From Methylobacterium sp. E-066 (GTDB lineage Bacteria; Pseudomonadota; Alphaproteobacteria; Rhizobiales; Beijerinckiaceae): 64,000 nucleotides of DNA. The DNA lies in assembly GCF_022829635.1 (NCBI RefSeq), contig NZ_JAKSYO010000172.1, positions 248,001-312,000 on the forward strand. The letters are read 5' to 3'. A model generated the notes under the pieces. It was not told where the DNA came from, searched no databases, and was given only the letters and a program-made list of their open reading frames with translations. Numbering within the stretch: the stretch's first letter is position 1; each line of letters starts with the position of its first letter. The translations under genes and the position numbers were made by a program. Of the stretch, positions 1-8,857 are shown in pieces.

Positions 1-499
1 TGCGCTCGAACTCGGCATAGGCCTGCGCGAGCTTGAGCCCGAAGGTCACCGGCTCGGCATGGATGCCGTGCGAGCGGCCGATGGTGGGCGTGAGCTTGTG
101 CTCCAGCGCCCGGCTCTTGAGGGCCGCCAGCAGTGCGTCGACATCGGCGATCAGGATGTCGGCGGCGCGCACCAGCTGCACGTTGAGGCAGGTATCCAGC
201 ACGTCCGAGGAGGTCATGCCCTGGTGGACGAAGCGGGCCTCCGGACCGACGATCTCGGCGAGATGGGTCAGGAACGCGATGACGTCGTGCTTCGTCACCG
301 CTTCGATCGCGTCGATGCGGGCGACATCGAACACCGCGTCCTTGCCCTTGGCCCAGATGGTCTCGGCTGCCGCCTTCGGCACGACGCCGATCTCGGCCAG
401 CGCGGTGGTGGCATGGGCCTCGATCTCGAACCAGATCTTGAAGCGGCTCTCGGGCGACCAGATCGCCGTCATCGTCGGGCGGCTGTAACGGGGGATCAT
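1..499 (-). CDS. purB: Adenylosuccinate lyase, 5' part (runs off the window)
   Basis: N-terminal ~166 residues of adenylosuccinate lyase, which releases fumarate from SAICAR and adenylosuccinate in purine synthesis. Translation from the ATG at 499 begins MIPRYSRPTMTAIWSPESRF and continues with the family-typical stretches EIEAHATTALAEIG, HDVIAFLTHLAEIVG, FVHQGMTSSDVLDTCLNVQL and GRSHGIHAEPVTFGLK. The TSSDV and RSHGIHAEP motifs contribute to the active site in the fumarase/aspartase superfamily. The 3' two thirds lie outside the window, so integrity cannot be judged. No other family fits as well. Confidence 0.95.
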   Translation of the reverse strand, partial: MIPRYSRPTMTAIWSPESRFKIWFEIEAHATTALAEIGVVPKAAAETIWAKGKDAVFDVARIDAIEAVTKHDVIAFLTHLAEIVGPEARFVHQGMTSSDVLDTCLNVQLVRAADILIADVDALLAALKSRALEHKLTPTIGRSHGIHAEPVTFGLKLAQAYAEFER

Positions 500-606
500 G
501 GGGGCCTCGGCACGGTCGGGACTGCGTGCGTGGCCGGTAGCATGCGCCGGCCCGGCCGCTCAATGCGGTTCGCGCAGGCTTGGACGACGCGATTGGGACG
601 CGCCTC

Positions 607-1353
607 TCAGGGGACCCGGACCCAGCCCGGGCCCATGAGGCGCTCCTGCGGGCGGAAGCGGGACTTGTAATCCATCTTGCGCGAGCCCTCGACCCAGTAG
701 CCGAGGTAGAGATACGGCAACCCGAGCCGGCGGGCCCGGCGGATATGGTCGAGGATCATGAACGTGCCGGGCGAGCGCCCGGCCTCCTCAGGATCGTAGA
801 ACGAGTAGACCATCGACAGCCCGTCCGCGAGAACGTCGGTCAGGCAGAAGGCAAGCGGCGGCCCGAAGCCGCGCCCGGTGATCGCCGTGTCGGGGCCGCG
901 CCGCCGGTACGACACGAGATGCGTGTCGACGTGGCTGTCCTCGATCATCATGGCGTAGTCGAGCACCGTCATGTCGACCATGCCGCCATCGCCGTGGCGG
1001 GCGTCGAGATAGCGGCGGAACAGGGCGTATTGCTCGGAAGCCGGCCGGTTCGGCTCGGGCGTGCCGATCCAGTCGTCGCTGCGCGCCAGAATCCGCCTCT
1101 GGCTGGCGCTCGGCTCAAAATCGTCGACCACCACGCGCACCGAGATGCAGGCCCGGCAGGTCTCGCAGGCCGGCCGATAGGCGATGGTCTGGGAGCGCCG
1201 GAACCCGCCCTGGGTCAGGATCTCGTTGAGGTCGCGGGCGCGGCGCCCGACCAAATGGGTGAACACCTTCCGCTCCTCCTGGCCCGGGAGGTACGGGCAC
1301 GGCGAGGGGGCGGTGAGGTAGAATTGCGGAGTGTCGCGCGGGTGGCTCGTCAC
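607..1353 (-). CDS. bpt: Aspartate/glutamate leucyltransferase (Bpt)
   Basis: Transfers leucine from Leu-tRNA to proteins with N-terminal Asp or Glu, marking them for the ClpS/ClpAP N-end-rule pathway in the cytoplasm. Seen in the ~248-residue translation: FYLTAPSPCPYLPGQEERKV near the N terminus, the cysteine cluster CETCRAC, the AFCLTDVLADGLSMVYSFYD core and LGYWVEGSRKMDYKSRFRPQ near the C terminus, all typical of the family. An in-frame ATG exists 45 bases upstream, but the GTG at 1353 gives the usual N terminus (VTSHPRDTPQFYL), so I chose it. It stands alone between purB and the RDD gene, same strand. Confidence 0.93.
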   Translation of the reverse strand: MTSHPRDTPQFYLTAPSPCPYLPGQEERKVFTHLVGRRARDLNEILTQGGFRRSQTIAYRPACETCRACISVRVVVDDFEPSASQRRILARSDDWIGTPEPNRPASEQYALFRRYLDARHGDGGMVDMTVLDYAMMIEDSHVDTHLVSYRRRGPDTAITGRGFGPPLAFCLTDVLADGLSMVYSFYDPEEAGRSPGTFMILDHIRRARRLGLPYLYLGYWVEGSRKMDYKSRFRPQERLMGPGWVRVP

Positions 1354-1477
1354 GCTCGGTCTTGGCCCTGCACCGGGTGGTCCTCGCGGCGCCGGCAAAT
1401 CAGTGTACAGGCAGCGCGGCCGGGCTCAATGCCCCCGACCGGCTGCCGAACGAGAATTTCGCCGCGGCTTCGGCACT

Positions 1478-1966
1478 TCAGCGGGCGTGAACCACGGCCA
1501 ATCCGAGCAACAGGTCGTGACCCAGCCGGCGATCCGATCGCATCAGCCCGAAGGCGATGTCGAGGAACCAGAGCAGGAAGGTCGAGACCGCGACGTAGAA
1601 CAGCAGAGCGTGGACGGCGGCCGTAATGAAATCGACCGGCCCGCCCCGCTCGGGAGCGACGACGCGCAGACCCATCAGCCGCTGCCCGATCGTGCTCTGC
1701 CTGGCGCCGCCGACCGTGATCGCGCTGTAGATGATGCCGCTCGCCGGCAGGACCGCGAACAGGGTCCAGCCGAGCCCGAACGTCACCACGCCGATCACCG
1801 TGATCACCAGCGTCAGCAGGGCGGTGAAGCCGAAGATGAACAGGATGTCGAGGAGGTACGCGACCGTGCGGGCGCCCAGGCTCGCGCGAACGAACGGAAT
1901 GGGCAACGAGGCCGTGTAACCGGGGGTCTCGAAGCGCTCGGCGTAGCCGGGTTGAGGGTTCTGCAT
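1478..1966 (-). CDS. RDD family membrane protein
   Basis: About 162 residues. The start at 1966 gives MQNPQPGYAERFETPGYTAS, more plausible than the longer reading frame. After a short cytoplasmic N terminus comes RASLGARTVAYLLDILFIFG, the Arg-Asp motif region of RDD proteins (a conserved R, then D in the first helix). Two further hydrophobic helices follow, with GQRLMGLRVV between them, which is typical of the family. Inner-membrane protein of unknown substrate; some RDD proteins are linked to ion or osmotic stress. Same strand as and 82 bases after the lipoprotein gene; may be co-transcribed with hemB. Confidence 0.8.
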   Translation of the reverse strand: MQNPQPGYAERFETPGYTASLPIPFVRASLGARTVAYLLDILFIFGFTALLTLVITVIGVVTFGLGWTLFAVLPASGIIYSAITVGGARQSTIGQRLMGLRVVAPERGGPVDFITAAVHALLFYVAVSTFLLWFLDIAFGLMRSDRRLGHDLLLGLAVVHAR

Positions 1967-2047
1967 GGTGTCGCGTCCTGCAAGCGAGGCTGCGGAGAAA
2001 AAGGTGGGTGCGCCCTGCACCGGCCGCAAGAGCCGTCCGGATCGGGT

Positions 2048-2416
2048 TCAACGCTCGGCGGGATCGTCGGCCTCGGCATCCGGCGTGTCGAGGTAGAAGC
2101 GCTTCAGCAGGTAGAGCGAGGATCCCGACAGGCTGGTGCCCTCGGTGGCCAGGGCGATGAGGGTCGCTCCGGCGTCGAAACGGCAGGTCAGCCAATGCTG
2201 CCGGTTGCCCTCGGCGTAATCGACCCGGACCGTATCGGCCGCCGGCCCGGGGGCCGCCCGCAACAACCGGATGCCGGGCTGGGGCGCGACCGCCGGGAGG
2301 GCGCGGCGGCACGTCGCGACCCGCTCCCGCCGCAGGGTATCCTGGCAGGCGGCGAGCCCCCCAAGGAAACCCGCCACCACCGCCGCCCCGAGGAGCCAGC
2401 GGCGCCGGTGCCTCAC
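2048..2416 (-). CDS. Small lipoprotein coupled to hemB
   Basis: 122 residues, unrecognised family. The N terminus has arginines (MRHRRR), a hydrophobic segment and a lipobox-like LAAC at about residues 21-24, so it is probably a lipoprotein. The mature part has two further cysteines (in TCRRAL and LTCRFD) that could pair. Its GTG start overlaps the hemB TGA stop by four bases (GTGA), which implies translational coupling with hemB. There is no visible evidence that its job is haem synthesis. Confidence 0.7.
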   Translation of the reverse strand: MRHRRRWLLGAAVVAGFLGGLAACQDTLRRERVATCRRALPAVAPQPGIRLLRAAPGPAADTVRVDYAEGNRQHWLTCRFDAGATLIALATEGTSLSGSSLYLLKRFYLDTPDAEADDPAER

Positions 2417-3471
2417 GAGGCGTTGCGCAGGCGCTCGGCGACCCGAGGCGCATGATAGGTCAGGATCCCGTCGGCGCCGGCGCGCTTGAAGGAGAGGAGG
2501 GCCTCGACCATGGCGCGGTCGCCGTCGAGCCAGCCGTTGCGGGCGGCGGCCTCGATCATCGCGTACTCGCCCGACACCTGATACGCGAAGGTCGGCACCT
2601 GGAACTCGTCCCGCACCCGGCGGATGATGTCGAGATAGGGCAGCCCCGGCTTGACCATCACCGAATCCGCGCCCTCCTCCAGGTCGAGGCGGACCTCGCG
2701 CAGGGCCTCGGCGGAATTGCCCGGATCCATTTGGTAGGTGCGCTTGTCGCCCACGAGCGCAGCCTTGGTGCCGATCGCGTCGCGGAACGGCCCGTAGAAC
2801 GCGCTGGCATACTTGGCCGCGTAGGCCATGATCTGCACGTCGAGGAAGCCGGCCTTGTCGAGCCCGGCCCGGATCGCGCCGACGCGCCCGTCCATCATGT
2901 CCGAGGGGGCAATGATGTCGGTGCCGGCCTCGGCCTGGATCAGGCTCTGCTCCACCAGAACCGCCACGGTCTCGTCGTTCAGGATGGCGCCGTCCTTCAT
3001 CAAGCCATCGTGGCCATGGCTGGTATAGGGATCGAGCGCCACGTCGGTCATGATGCCGACCTCAGGGACCGCTCGCTTCACGGCGCGCACCGCCCGACAG
3101 ACGAGATTGTGGGCGTTGAGCGCCTCCGAGCCCGTCGGATCACGCAGCTCGACCTCGGTGTAGGGGAAAAACGAAACCGCCGGGATCCCCAGCCGCGCGG
3201 CCCGCTCGGCGTCGCGCACGATCTCGTCGACGGAGAGCCGCTCGACCCCCGGCATCGACGCGATCGGCTCGCGCCGGCGCTCACCGTCGATCACGAACAT
3301 CGGCCAGATCAGGTCATCGACGGTGAGCGTGTTCTCGCGGACCAGCCGGCGCGACCAATCCGCCTTGCGGTTGCGGCGCGGACGCTGGGTGATCTTCAGC
3401 CCCTCCGGCCGGGCGCTCTCACGAGCGGCCTCCAGGGCGATGGGACGCGGCTCGGGCAAGATGTCTGACAT
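2413..3471 (-). CDS. hemB: Delta-aminolevulinic acid dehydratase (porphobilinogen synthase)
   Basis: Condenses two 5-aminolevulinate molecules to porphobilinogen in haem, cobalamin and bacteriochlorophyll synthesis. About 352 residues from the ATG at 3471 (MSDILPEPRP); an upstream in-frame start would add 16 residues without family character. Schiff-base lysines are near 220 (MAYAAKYASAFYG) and 274 (SVMVKPGLPYLDI). The metal-site segment near 142-156 reads TDVALDPYTSHGHDG, with Asp residues replacing the three cysteines of Zn-type enzymes, so this is the Mg-dependent class known from other alphaproteobacteria and pseudomonads. Its stop overlaps the following lipoprotein gene. Confidence 0.96.
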   Translation of the reverse strand: MSDILPEPRPIALEAARESARPEGLKITQRPRRNRKADWSRRLVRENTLTVDDLIWPMFVIDGERRREPIASMPGVERLSVDEIVRDAERAARLGIPAVSFFPYTEVELRDPTGSEALNAHNLVCRAVRAVKRAVPEVGIMTDVALDPYTSHGHDGLMKDGAILNDETVAVLVEQSLIQAEAGTDIIAPSDMMDGRVGAIRAGLDKAGFLDVQIMAYAAKYASAFYGPFRDAIGTKAALVGDKRTYQMDPGNSAEALREVRLDLEEGADSVMVKPGLPYLDIIRRVRDEFQVPTFAYQVSGEYAMIEAAARNGWLDGDRAMVEALLSFKRAGADGILTYHAPRVAERLRNAS

Positions 3472-3674
3472 GCGGCTTCGGTATCGTGCGCGCGGTGAAG
3501 CGAGGATCGCGCGGCGCATCGGCGCTGGGGACGCCGGACTAGCACAGTGGCCGGGCGCGGCGAAATCAAACCGTTGACGTAGGGCACCGGAACCGCTTCA
3601 ACCCGGGCCATCCCCCACCATGAACCCGGCCTCCCGACGATGCACCGGCCCATTCCACCCGCGAGCGCACCGTA

Positions 3675-4133
3675 GTGCCCGGCTCCTTCCCGATCCGGCG
3701 CAAGGGGTCTCGTCCGGGCGACGCGCCGACCGATCGGATCGAGCGCGCGCAAGGGCCGGCCCCCGGCACCTGGGACACGGTGCTCGTCTGGTTCATGCGG
3801 GTCACGGCGCTGTTCTGGCTGATCAAGAGCATCGGGTCCTGGGCCACGATCCTCGACGTGCTCCCCGGAACGCGTCCCTTCGAGATCGAGCCGTTCGGCC
3901 GGCAGGCGGCGATCGTCTACTTCGCCGTGGTGGATGCGTCGGCGGCGATCGGCCTGTGGCTGACGAGCGCCTGGGGCGGCGTGATCTGGTTGCTGGCCGT
4001 CACATCCGCGATGACTTTAGCGGTGTTGACCCCGCAACTTGTACCGATGCCGGTGCCGCTGCTCGTATTCGGCCTGACGGTCGTGCTGATGTACTTCCTG
4101 CTGTCCTGGATGGCCGCGCAGGAAGCACGGTGA
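3675..4133 (+). CDS. DUF6163 family membrane protein
   Basis: 152 residues with four predicted hydrophobic helices (TVLVWFMRVTALFWLIKSIG; IVYFAVVDASAAIGLWL; VIWLLAVTSAMTLAVL; VPLLVFGLTVVLMYFLL). This small integral membrane protein is typically found beside ldtR in Rhizobiales, as here (163 bases upstream of ldtR, same strand). The function is unknown; context suggests a link to cell-envelope homeostasis. The first ~30 residues are charged and non-conserved, so the exact start is uncertain. Confidence 0.72.
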   Translation: MPGSFPIRRKGSRPGDAPTDRIERAQGPAPGTWDTVLVWFMRVTALFWLIKSIGSWATILDVLPGTRPFEIEPFGRQAAIVYFAVVDASAAIGLWLTSAWGGVIWLLAVTSAMTLAVLTPQLVPMPVPLLVFGLTVVLMYFLLSWMAAQEAR

Positions 4134-4295
4134 ACGAACCGTTCTGATCTTCGCTTCAGTTTGTCTTTACCGCGAAGAGTAAATCGGGAATTCATCCTGT
4201 CGCTTAAATCGCCTTTCATTCCCGACCCATAGCTTAGCCATCATCAGCGGCACCGCATCGAACGGAAGCCGCGGCATCAGACGGTGAGGCAGACG

Positions 4296-4808
4296 ATGAA
4301 GACCCAGAGCGCCCGAGTCGCGAAGAACGAGACCCCGGAAGAAGTCCCGTCCGCCAAGGGCTCGTACCTGGAGGCGCTCCACTTGGTCGAGCGGCTTCAC
4401 CGCCGGCTCCTCGACGTGATCAAGGACGAGTTCGAGCGGCGCGGCCGCGAAGACGTCAACAGCGTCCAGGCGCTGCTCCTGTACAATATCGGCGACAAGG
4501 AGCTGACCGCGAGCGAGCTGCGGACGAAGGGCTATTATCTCGGCTCCAACGTCTCCTACAACGTCAAGAAGCTGGTCGAGGCCGGCTACCTGCACCACGC
4601 CCGGTCGAAGACGGACCGCCGCTCGGTCCGGATCAGCCTCACCGACAAGGGTCGGCAGGTCCACGAGATCATCCAGGGGCTCTACGACAAGCATGCTCGC
4701 ACGATCGCGCCGATCGGGGGCATCTCGGACGACGATTTCGGCCGGTTGAACACGGCTCTCGGCCGGCTCGAGCGCTTCTGGACCGACCAGATCCGTTATC
4801 GGCTCTGA
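4296..4808 (+). CDS. ldtR: MarR-type regulator LdtR
   Basis: Winged-helix regulator of about 170 residues. It matches LdtR of Rhizobiales, which controls an L,D-transpeptidase gene and osmotic-stress tolerance. Visible features: an N-terminal helix LEALHLVERLHRRLLDVIKDEFERRG, a recognition region LTASELRTKGYYLGSNVSYNVKKLVEAGYL and a wing KTDRRSVRISLTDKG. The ATG at 4296 has a GAGG six bases upstream; a GTG at 4284 is possible but lacks a Shine-Dalgarno sequence. The gene follows its usual DUF6163 neighbour. No ldt target gene is in the window. Confidence 0.88.
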   Translation: MKTQSARVAKNETPEEVPSAKGSYLEALHLVERLHRRLLDVIKDEFERRGREDVNSVQALLLYNIGDKELTASELRTKGYYLGSNVSYNVKKLVEAGYLHHARSKTDRRSVRISLTDKGRQVHEIIQGLYDKHARTIAPIGGISDDDFGRLNTALGRLERFWTDQIRYRL

Positions 4809-4818
4809 TCCGTGCGCG

Positions 4819-5418
4819 TCACAGGTTCAGGAGACCCGCGATCCCGGCGATGACCGCGTAGGCGAAGCCGGCATTGATGGCGACGCCGAACAGGCCGATC
4901 ACCAACCCGCCCATCACGACGAGGCCGTCGCGCTCGACGAGGCCGAGGCCCACGAGACAGACGGCGAGCCCCAGAGGGATCTGCCCGACGATCGGCGCGG
5001 CCACGATCAGCGCCAGCGCCAGCGCCAACAGGGCGATCCCCATGCCGCGCATGCCCAGCGCGGTTTCGAACACGCTGACCCGGGGGCGCGACCAGCGCTC
5101 CAGCCGCCGCAAGATCGGAACCGCCCGGGTGACGGCGCGCCGTACATCGGTGAGCGCGATCGAGCGGCCGAGCAGGATCCGCGGCAGCCACGGCGCCGAC
5201 ATCCCCGCCGCGATCTGAACCGCCACGAGCAGCAGCAGCAGACCGCAGATCAGCGGGATCGGCGGCGGCATCGGCAGGCAGTTCGGCAAGCCGAGCAGCA
5301 CGACGAGCAATGCGAAGGCGCGGTCCCGCAGGACCGCGACGATGTCGCCCACGGTGAGGCGCTCCCCCTCCTGGCTCGCCAGCACAGTGAGGACGTCTGA
5401 CGTTCGTGCACCGGCAGT
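4819..5418 (-). CDS. exoD: ExoD family exopolysaccharide synthesis protein
   Basis: About 199 residues of an ExoD-type integral membrane protein. It contains the conserved GERLTVGDIVAVLRDRAFALLVVLLGLPNCLP region, in which the PNCLP turn is the family hallmark, followed by PPPIPLICGLLL and three more hydrophobic helices. In Sinorhizobium exoD affects exopolysaccharide production and alkaline tolerance. The start is uncertain: a TTG at 5418 follows GGCGGA, and the frame stays open to a TTG at 5481. Convergent with ldtR (10 bases between stops). Confidence 0.82.
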   Translation of the reverse strand, partial: TAGARTSDVLTVLASQEGERLTVGDIVAVLRDRAFALLVVLLGLPNCLPMPPPIPLICGLLLLLVAVQIAAGMSAPWLPRILLGRSIALTDVRRAVTRAVPILRRLERWSRPRVSVFETALGMRGMGIALLALALALIVAAPIVGQIPLGLAVCLVGLGLVERDGLVVMGGLVIGLFGVAINAGFAYAVIAGIAGLLNL

Positions 5419-5721
5419 CAAGGATCCGCCAACCTTCGCTGTCCTGGCGCGGGCTCTAGCCGAGATCACCCGGCAGGCCAAGCGCGGGGCGTCCGCGCGA
5501 TCCCATACCGGATCCGAACCGAAGGATTCACACCTGAGGTCGGGTCGATCTGACTTGAAGTAAATCCTACGTCATCGGAAGCACAATTTTCTGCGACTGG
5601 AACCTCTCAGCCGACTTTCTCGCGCAACCCCAAATATCTTTCTGGTGGACCTGTGGTGAATTGCGCTGCACTCTACGTCAATTAACACGAGGTTTACGGA
5701 CTCGCCATCGGGGACCGTTTC

Positions 5722-6450
5722 GTGCGCAAGCGCCGGACCGCCAGGAAAAGCTGCAAGCGGACGCGTATAGCTGCTCTGGCGGCCTCGGCGCTCCTCATAC
5801 AAGAGTCTCCGGCATGCAGCGGCGAGATCGACACGCTGTTGTTCGGCAGCCTCGATGCGGGCGCCGCGACATTTCTCACCGTCGGGGCCAAGCTCGGGCT
5901 GGGCTCCCTCGACCACGACGGCTTCACCGTGCTGGCGAGCGTCGGCAGCGGTCGGCAGCGAGAACGCGGCGACTTCGGCCTCCCGCGCACGCGCTATACG
6001 TTCAGCGCGGCGGCGGTGCTCGGCTATCAATGGTTCTTCGACTGGGGCGTGGCGGCCATCTTCGCGGGTCCCGAAGGTTCGATCGAGATGCTGGCCGACC
6101 CGCGCGCCCTGGCCGCCTCGCCGGCCGCGTATGGCCTGCGCCTGCACGGCGAGATCTGGGCACGCCCGACCGAGAACACGCTCCTCCAGGCGACCGCCAT
6201 CCTGGGCTCGACGCGCAGCAGCCTGTGGACGCGGCTGGCCTGGGGCTATCGGAGCTGGGACACCTATCTCGGGCCGGAACTCAGCGTCTACGGCGACGAG
6301 ACCGGCTACCGGAAATGGAATCTCGGTCTGCACGCGACCGATTTCGCCATCGCCCGCTACAGTTTTCGTGTCTCCGGCGGTCTCCAGACCGAGTCGGGCC
6401 GGCGACGCGCATCCCCTTACGTGGCCTTGGCAGTCTGGTCGCCCTGGTGA
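5722..6450 (+). CDS. BcsS-like outer-membrane / cellulose biosynthesis protein
   Basis: 242 residues from a GTG at 5722 preceded by GGGGA. A basic N terminus and a hydrophobic segment (RIAALAASALLIQESPACS) form a signal peptide. The rest alternates short amphipathic strands rich in aromatic and Gly residues (YTFSAAAVLGYQWFFDWGVAA, LQATAILGS, LWTRLAWGYRSWDTYLGPEL), as in BcsS-type beta-barrel proteins of alphaproteobacteria. A Trp is the last residue, consistent with an outer-membrane barrel. No bcsA or bcsB is adjacent, so a cellulose role is family knowledge rather than context. It overlaps the 3' end of the convergent photolyase gene by 34 bases. Confidence 0.66.
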   Translation: MRKRRTARKSCKRTRIAALAASALLIQESPACSGEIDTLLFGSLDAGAATFLTVGAKLGLGSLDHDGFTVLASVGSGRQRERGDFGLPRTRYTFSAAAVLGYQWFFDWGVAAIFAGPEGSIEMLADPRALAASPAAYGLRLHGEIWARPTENTLLQATAILGSTRSSLWTRLAWGYRSWDTYLGPELSVYGDETGYRKWNLGLHATDFAIARYSFRVSGGLQTESGRRRASPYVALAVWSPW

Positions 6451-8009
6451 ACGGGTTCGGCCGTGAGAGATTCCAGGAAGCGGGCCGCATCCTGCCGAAT
6501 CTCGGTCCGGCGCGCGTCCCCCATCCCGCGAAGTGTTCGAAACGGCATCGCCATGCGCGGGTTGCCCGCCAGCCTGTCTTCGTTCTCGATCAAAAAGTTC
6601 CAGTAGAGGTAGTTGAACGGGCAGGCATCCGGCCCCGCCTTGACCTTCACGTCGTACGCGCAGGTGGCGCAGTAATCCGACATCCGGTCGATATAGGCGC
6701 CCGAGGCCGCGTAGGGCTTCGAGCCCATCACGCCCCCGTCGGCCCACAGCACCATGCCGTGGACGTTGGGCAGTTCGACCCATTCGTAGGCGTCGGCGAA
6801 CACGATCAGATACCATTCCTCCACCTGCGCCGGGTCCAGGCCGGCGATCAGCGCGAAATTGCCGGTCACCATCAGGCGCTGGATGTGGTGGGCGTAGGCG
6901 TGGGCCCGGGTCTCCGCGACCACGTTGGCGATGCAGTTGAGCTTTGTCGCGCCCGACCAGTAGAACCAGGGCAGGTCCCGGTTCGCGCCCAGCGCGTTGG
7001 TCTCGCGGTATTCGGGCATCCGCGCCCAGTAGACGCCGCGGACATATTCCCGCCAGCCGAGGATCTGCCGGATGAACCCCTCGACGCAGTTGAGCGGCGC
7101 CAATCCGTCCCGGTAGGCCCGCTCGGCGGCCCAGCAGACTTCCTCGGCGGTTAGGAGGCCGGCGTTGAGCGGCGGCGAGAGCAGCGCGTGGTAGAGGAAC
7201 GGCGCACCCGCCTTCATGGCGTCCTGATAATCGCCGAAGGTCGGCAGGCATTCAGCGATGAAATGCTTGAGGGCCGCGAGCGCATCGACCCTGGTCACCG
7301 GCCAGGAGAAGGTCGCCAGGTCGCCGAAATGGTCGGCGAACTCCCGCTCGACGAGCGCGATCGCCTCCCGGGTGGTCGCGTCCGGCTGAAAGCCGATCCG
7401 GTCCGGCAGCCGATGTCCCTTGGGGAGGCGTTTCCGGTTGTCGGGGTCGAAGTTCCAGCGGCCGCCGACGGGCTCGCCACCGTCCATCAGCAGGCCGGTC
7501 CGACGGCGCATGCCGCGATAGAACGTCTCCATCCGCAGGTGGTGGCGGCCCTCGGCCCAACGGGCGAAATCCTCGCGCGGACACAGGAAGCGATTGTCCG
7601 CGCGGACCTCCACCGGCACGGGCAGCGTCTCGCGCCAGTCCTGCATCATCTCCCAGACCCGCCACTCGCCGGGCTCGGTGACGACGACCCGCGCGGGCGC
7701 ATGGCGCGCCACCGCGCGTTCCAGTTCGCCGGTGAAGCTGCCGGTGTTGCCGGGATTGGTCAGGCGGACGTAGTCGACCGTGATTCCTTCGGCCTCCAGC
7801 TCGGCCGCGAAATGGCGCATGGCGGCGAACAGGAAGGCGATCTTCTGCTTGTGATGGCGGACATAGGTCGCCTCGTCCCGCACCTCGACGATCAGGACGA
7901 CATCCTGCGCGGGGTCGAGATCGGTCAGGCTCGACACCCGCCGGTTCAGCTGATCGCCGAGGACGAACCGGAGCGTGCGTCCGGTGCGCGATGCGGATTG
8001 CGCCGGCAC
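6417..8009 (-). CDS. Bacterial [4Fe-4S] cryptochrome/(6-4) photolyase (FeS-BCP)
   Basis: 530 residues, the normal length of the PhrB/FeS-BCP family that repairs (6-4) photoproducts using FAD and a ribolumazine antenna. Begins with LRFVLGDQLN, typical of the antenna domain. The FAD/DNA domain carries LGWREYVRGVYWARMP and the cluster-binding cysteines at 359 (TKLNCIANV), 447, 450 (YCATC) and 463 (DACPFNYLYWNF). All four ligands are present, so the cluster should form. GTG start at 8009, three bases after the SDR stop, so the two genes form a transcription unit. The last residues overlap the convergent bcsS-like gene. Confidence 0.94.
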   Translation of the reverse strand: MPAQSASRTGRTLRFVLGDQLNRRVSSLTDLDPAQDVVLIVEVRDEATYVRHHKQKIAFLFAAMRHFAAELEAEGITVDYVRLTNPGNTGSFTGELERAVARHAPARVVVTEPGEWRVWEMMQDWRETLPVPVEVRADNRFLCPREDFARWAEGRHHLRMETFYRGMRRRTGLLMDGGEPVGGRWNFDPDNRKRLPKGHRLPDRIGFQPDATTREAIALVEREFADHFGDLATFSWPVTRVDALAALKHFIAECLPTFGDYQDAMKAGAPFLYHALLSPPLNAGLLTAEEVCWAAERAYRDGLAPLNCVEGFIRQILGWREYVRGVYWARMPEYRETNALGANRDLPWFYWSGATKLNCIANVVAETRAHAYAHHIQRLMVTGNFALIAGLDPAQVEEWYLIVFADAYEWVELPNVHGMVLWADGGVMGSKPYAASGAYIDRMSDYCATCAYDVKVKAGPDACPFNYLYWNFLIENEDRLAGNPRMAMPFRTLRGMGDARRTEIRQDAARFLESLTAEPVHQGDQTAKAT

Positions 8010-8012
8010 CCG

Positions 8013-8747
8013 TCAGCCCTTGGTGCGCAAGGTCGCGCGGCCGCCATCGACGCCGATCACCTGGCCGGTGATCCAGCCCGCCTCATCGGAGACCAGGAAG
8101 GCCGCGAGCGCCCCGACATCCTCCGGGCGGCCGAGCCGCTGCAGGGCGTGCATCGCGGCGATCCCCTGGGCCAAGGTCTCGTTGCCGGTGATGGCGGCGG
8201 CGAGCGGCGTCCGCGTCAGCGACGGCGCGACCACGTTGACGCGGATCTGCGGGGCGAGTTCGGCCGCGAGCGACAGGCCGAGCCCCTCGACGGCGCCCTT
8301 GGCCATCGCCACCGAGGCGTGCGCGGGGAAACCCTGCGCGACGGCCACCGTCGAGAACAGCACGATCCCGGCGCCCGCCTCCCCGGCGCCGGCCTTCAGT
8401 GCGCCGGCCGCGGCCTGGACCGCCGAGAAGGCGCCGAGCGCGTTGATGCGGAAGTCGTTTTCCGCGTCGGCCCGGGTCAGGCGCCCGAGCGGCCGCAGGT
8501 TGATCGTGCCGACCGCGTAGACCAAGCCGGCGAGCGCAGGCCCGGCCGCCTCACTGGCGGCGGCGAAGAAATCCGGATCGCCGACATCGCCCGCCGTGAC
8601 CGTCGTCTCGCCGAGTTCTTCGGCCGCACGCGACAGGCGCTCGCCGTCCCGGGCCGCGAGATGGAGGGCATAGCCACGGGCCCGCAACGCCCGGGCGGTG
8701 GCGAGGCCGATGCCACCCGTTCCGCCGTAGATCAGAACCTGTCGCAC
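8013..8747 (-). CDS. SDR-fold protein lacking the catalytic tyrosine
   Basis: 244 residues from a GTG at 8747 that follows AAGAGGA with six bases between; an upstream in-frame start has no such site. N-terminal YGGTGGIGLATA is the Rossmann TGxxxGxG motif, and NDFRINALGAFSA holds the usual Asn. The active-site region reads ASVAMAKGAVEGL where SDR enzymes have YSASKGAVEGL, so the Tyr of YxxxK is Val while Lys is kept. The C terminus GWITGQVIGVDGG is canonical. It should bind NAD(P) but may not be a classical dehydrogenase. Located directly upstream of the photolyase gene. Confidence 0.85.
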   Translation of the reverse strand: MRQVLIYGGTGGIGLATARALRARGYALHLAARDGERLSRAAEELGETTVTAGDVGDPDFFAAASEAAGPALAGLVYAVGTINLRPLGRLTRADAENDFRINALGAFSAVQAAAGALKAGAGEAGAGIVLFSTVAVAQGFPAHASVAMAKGAVEGLGLSLAAELAPQIRVNVVAPSLTRTPLAAAITGNETLAQGIAAMHALQRLGRPEDVGALAAFLVSDEAGWITGQVIGVDGGRATLRTKG

Positions 8748-8857
8748 GTGCGGTCCTCTTGCTACCCAACCTGCTCCGGACAAAGTAAGGCCGGCGGCGC
8801 CCCCGGGCAGGCGGCAGGCCGCCCCGCTCCACGTTCACAAGGTCGCAGGCGGCAAGC

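Noticed and set aside
5572..7251. Long 559-residue open frame on the minus strand
   Set aside because: Shadow frame across the BcsS-like and photolyase genes; Arg/Gly-rich with no family resemblance.
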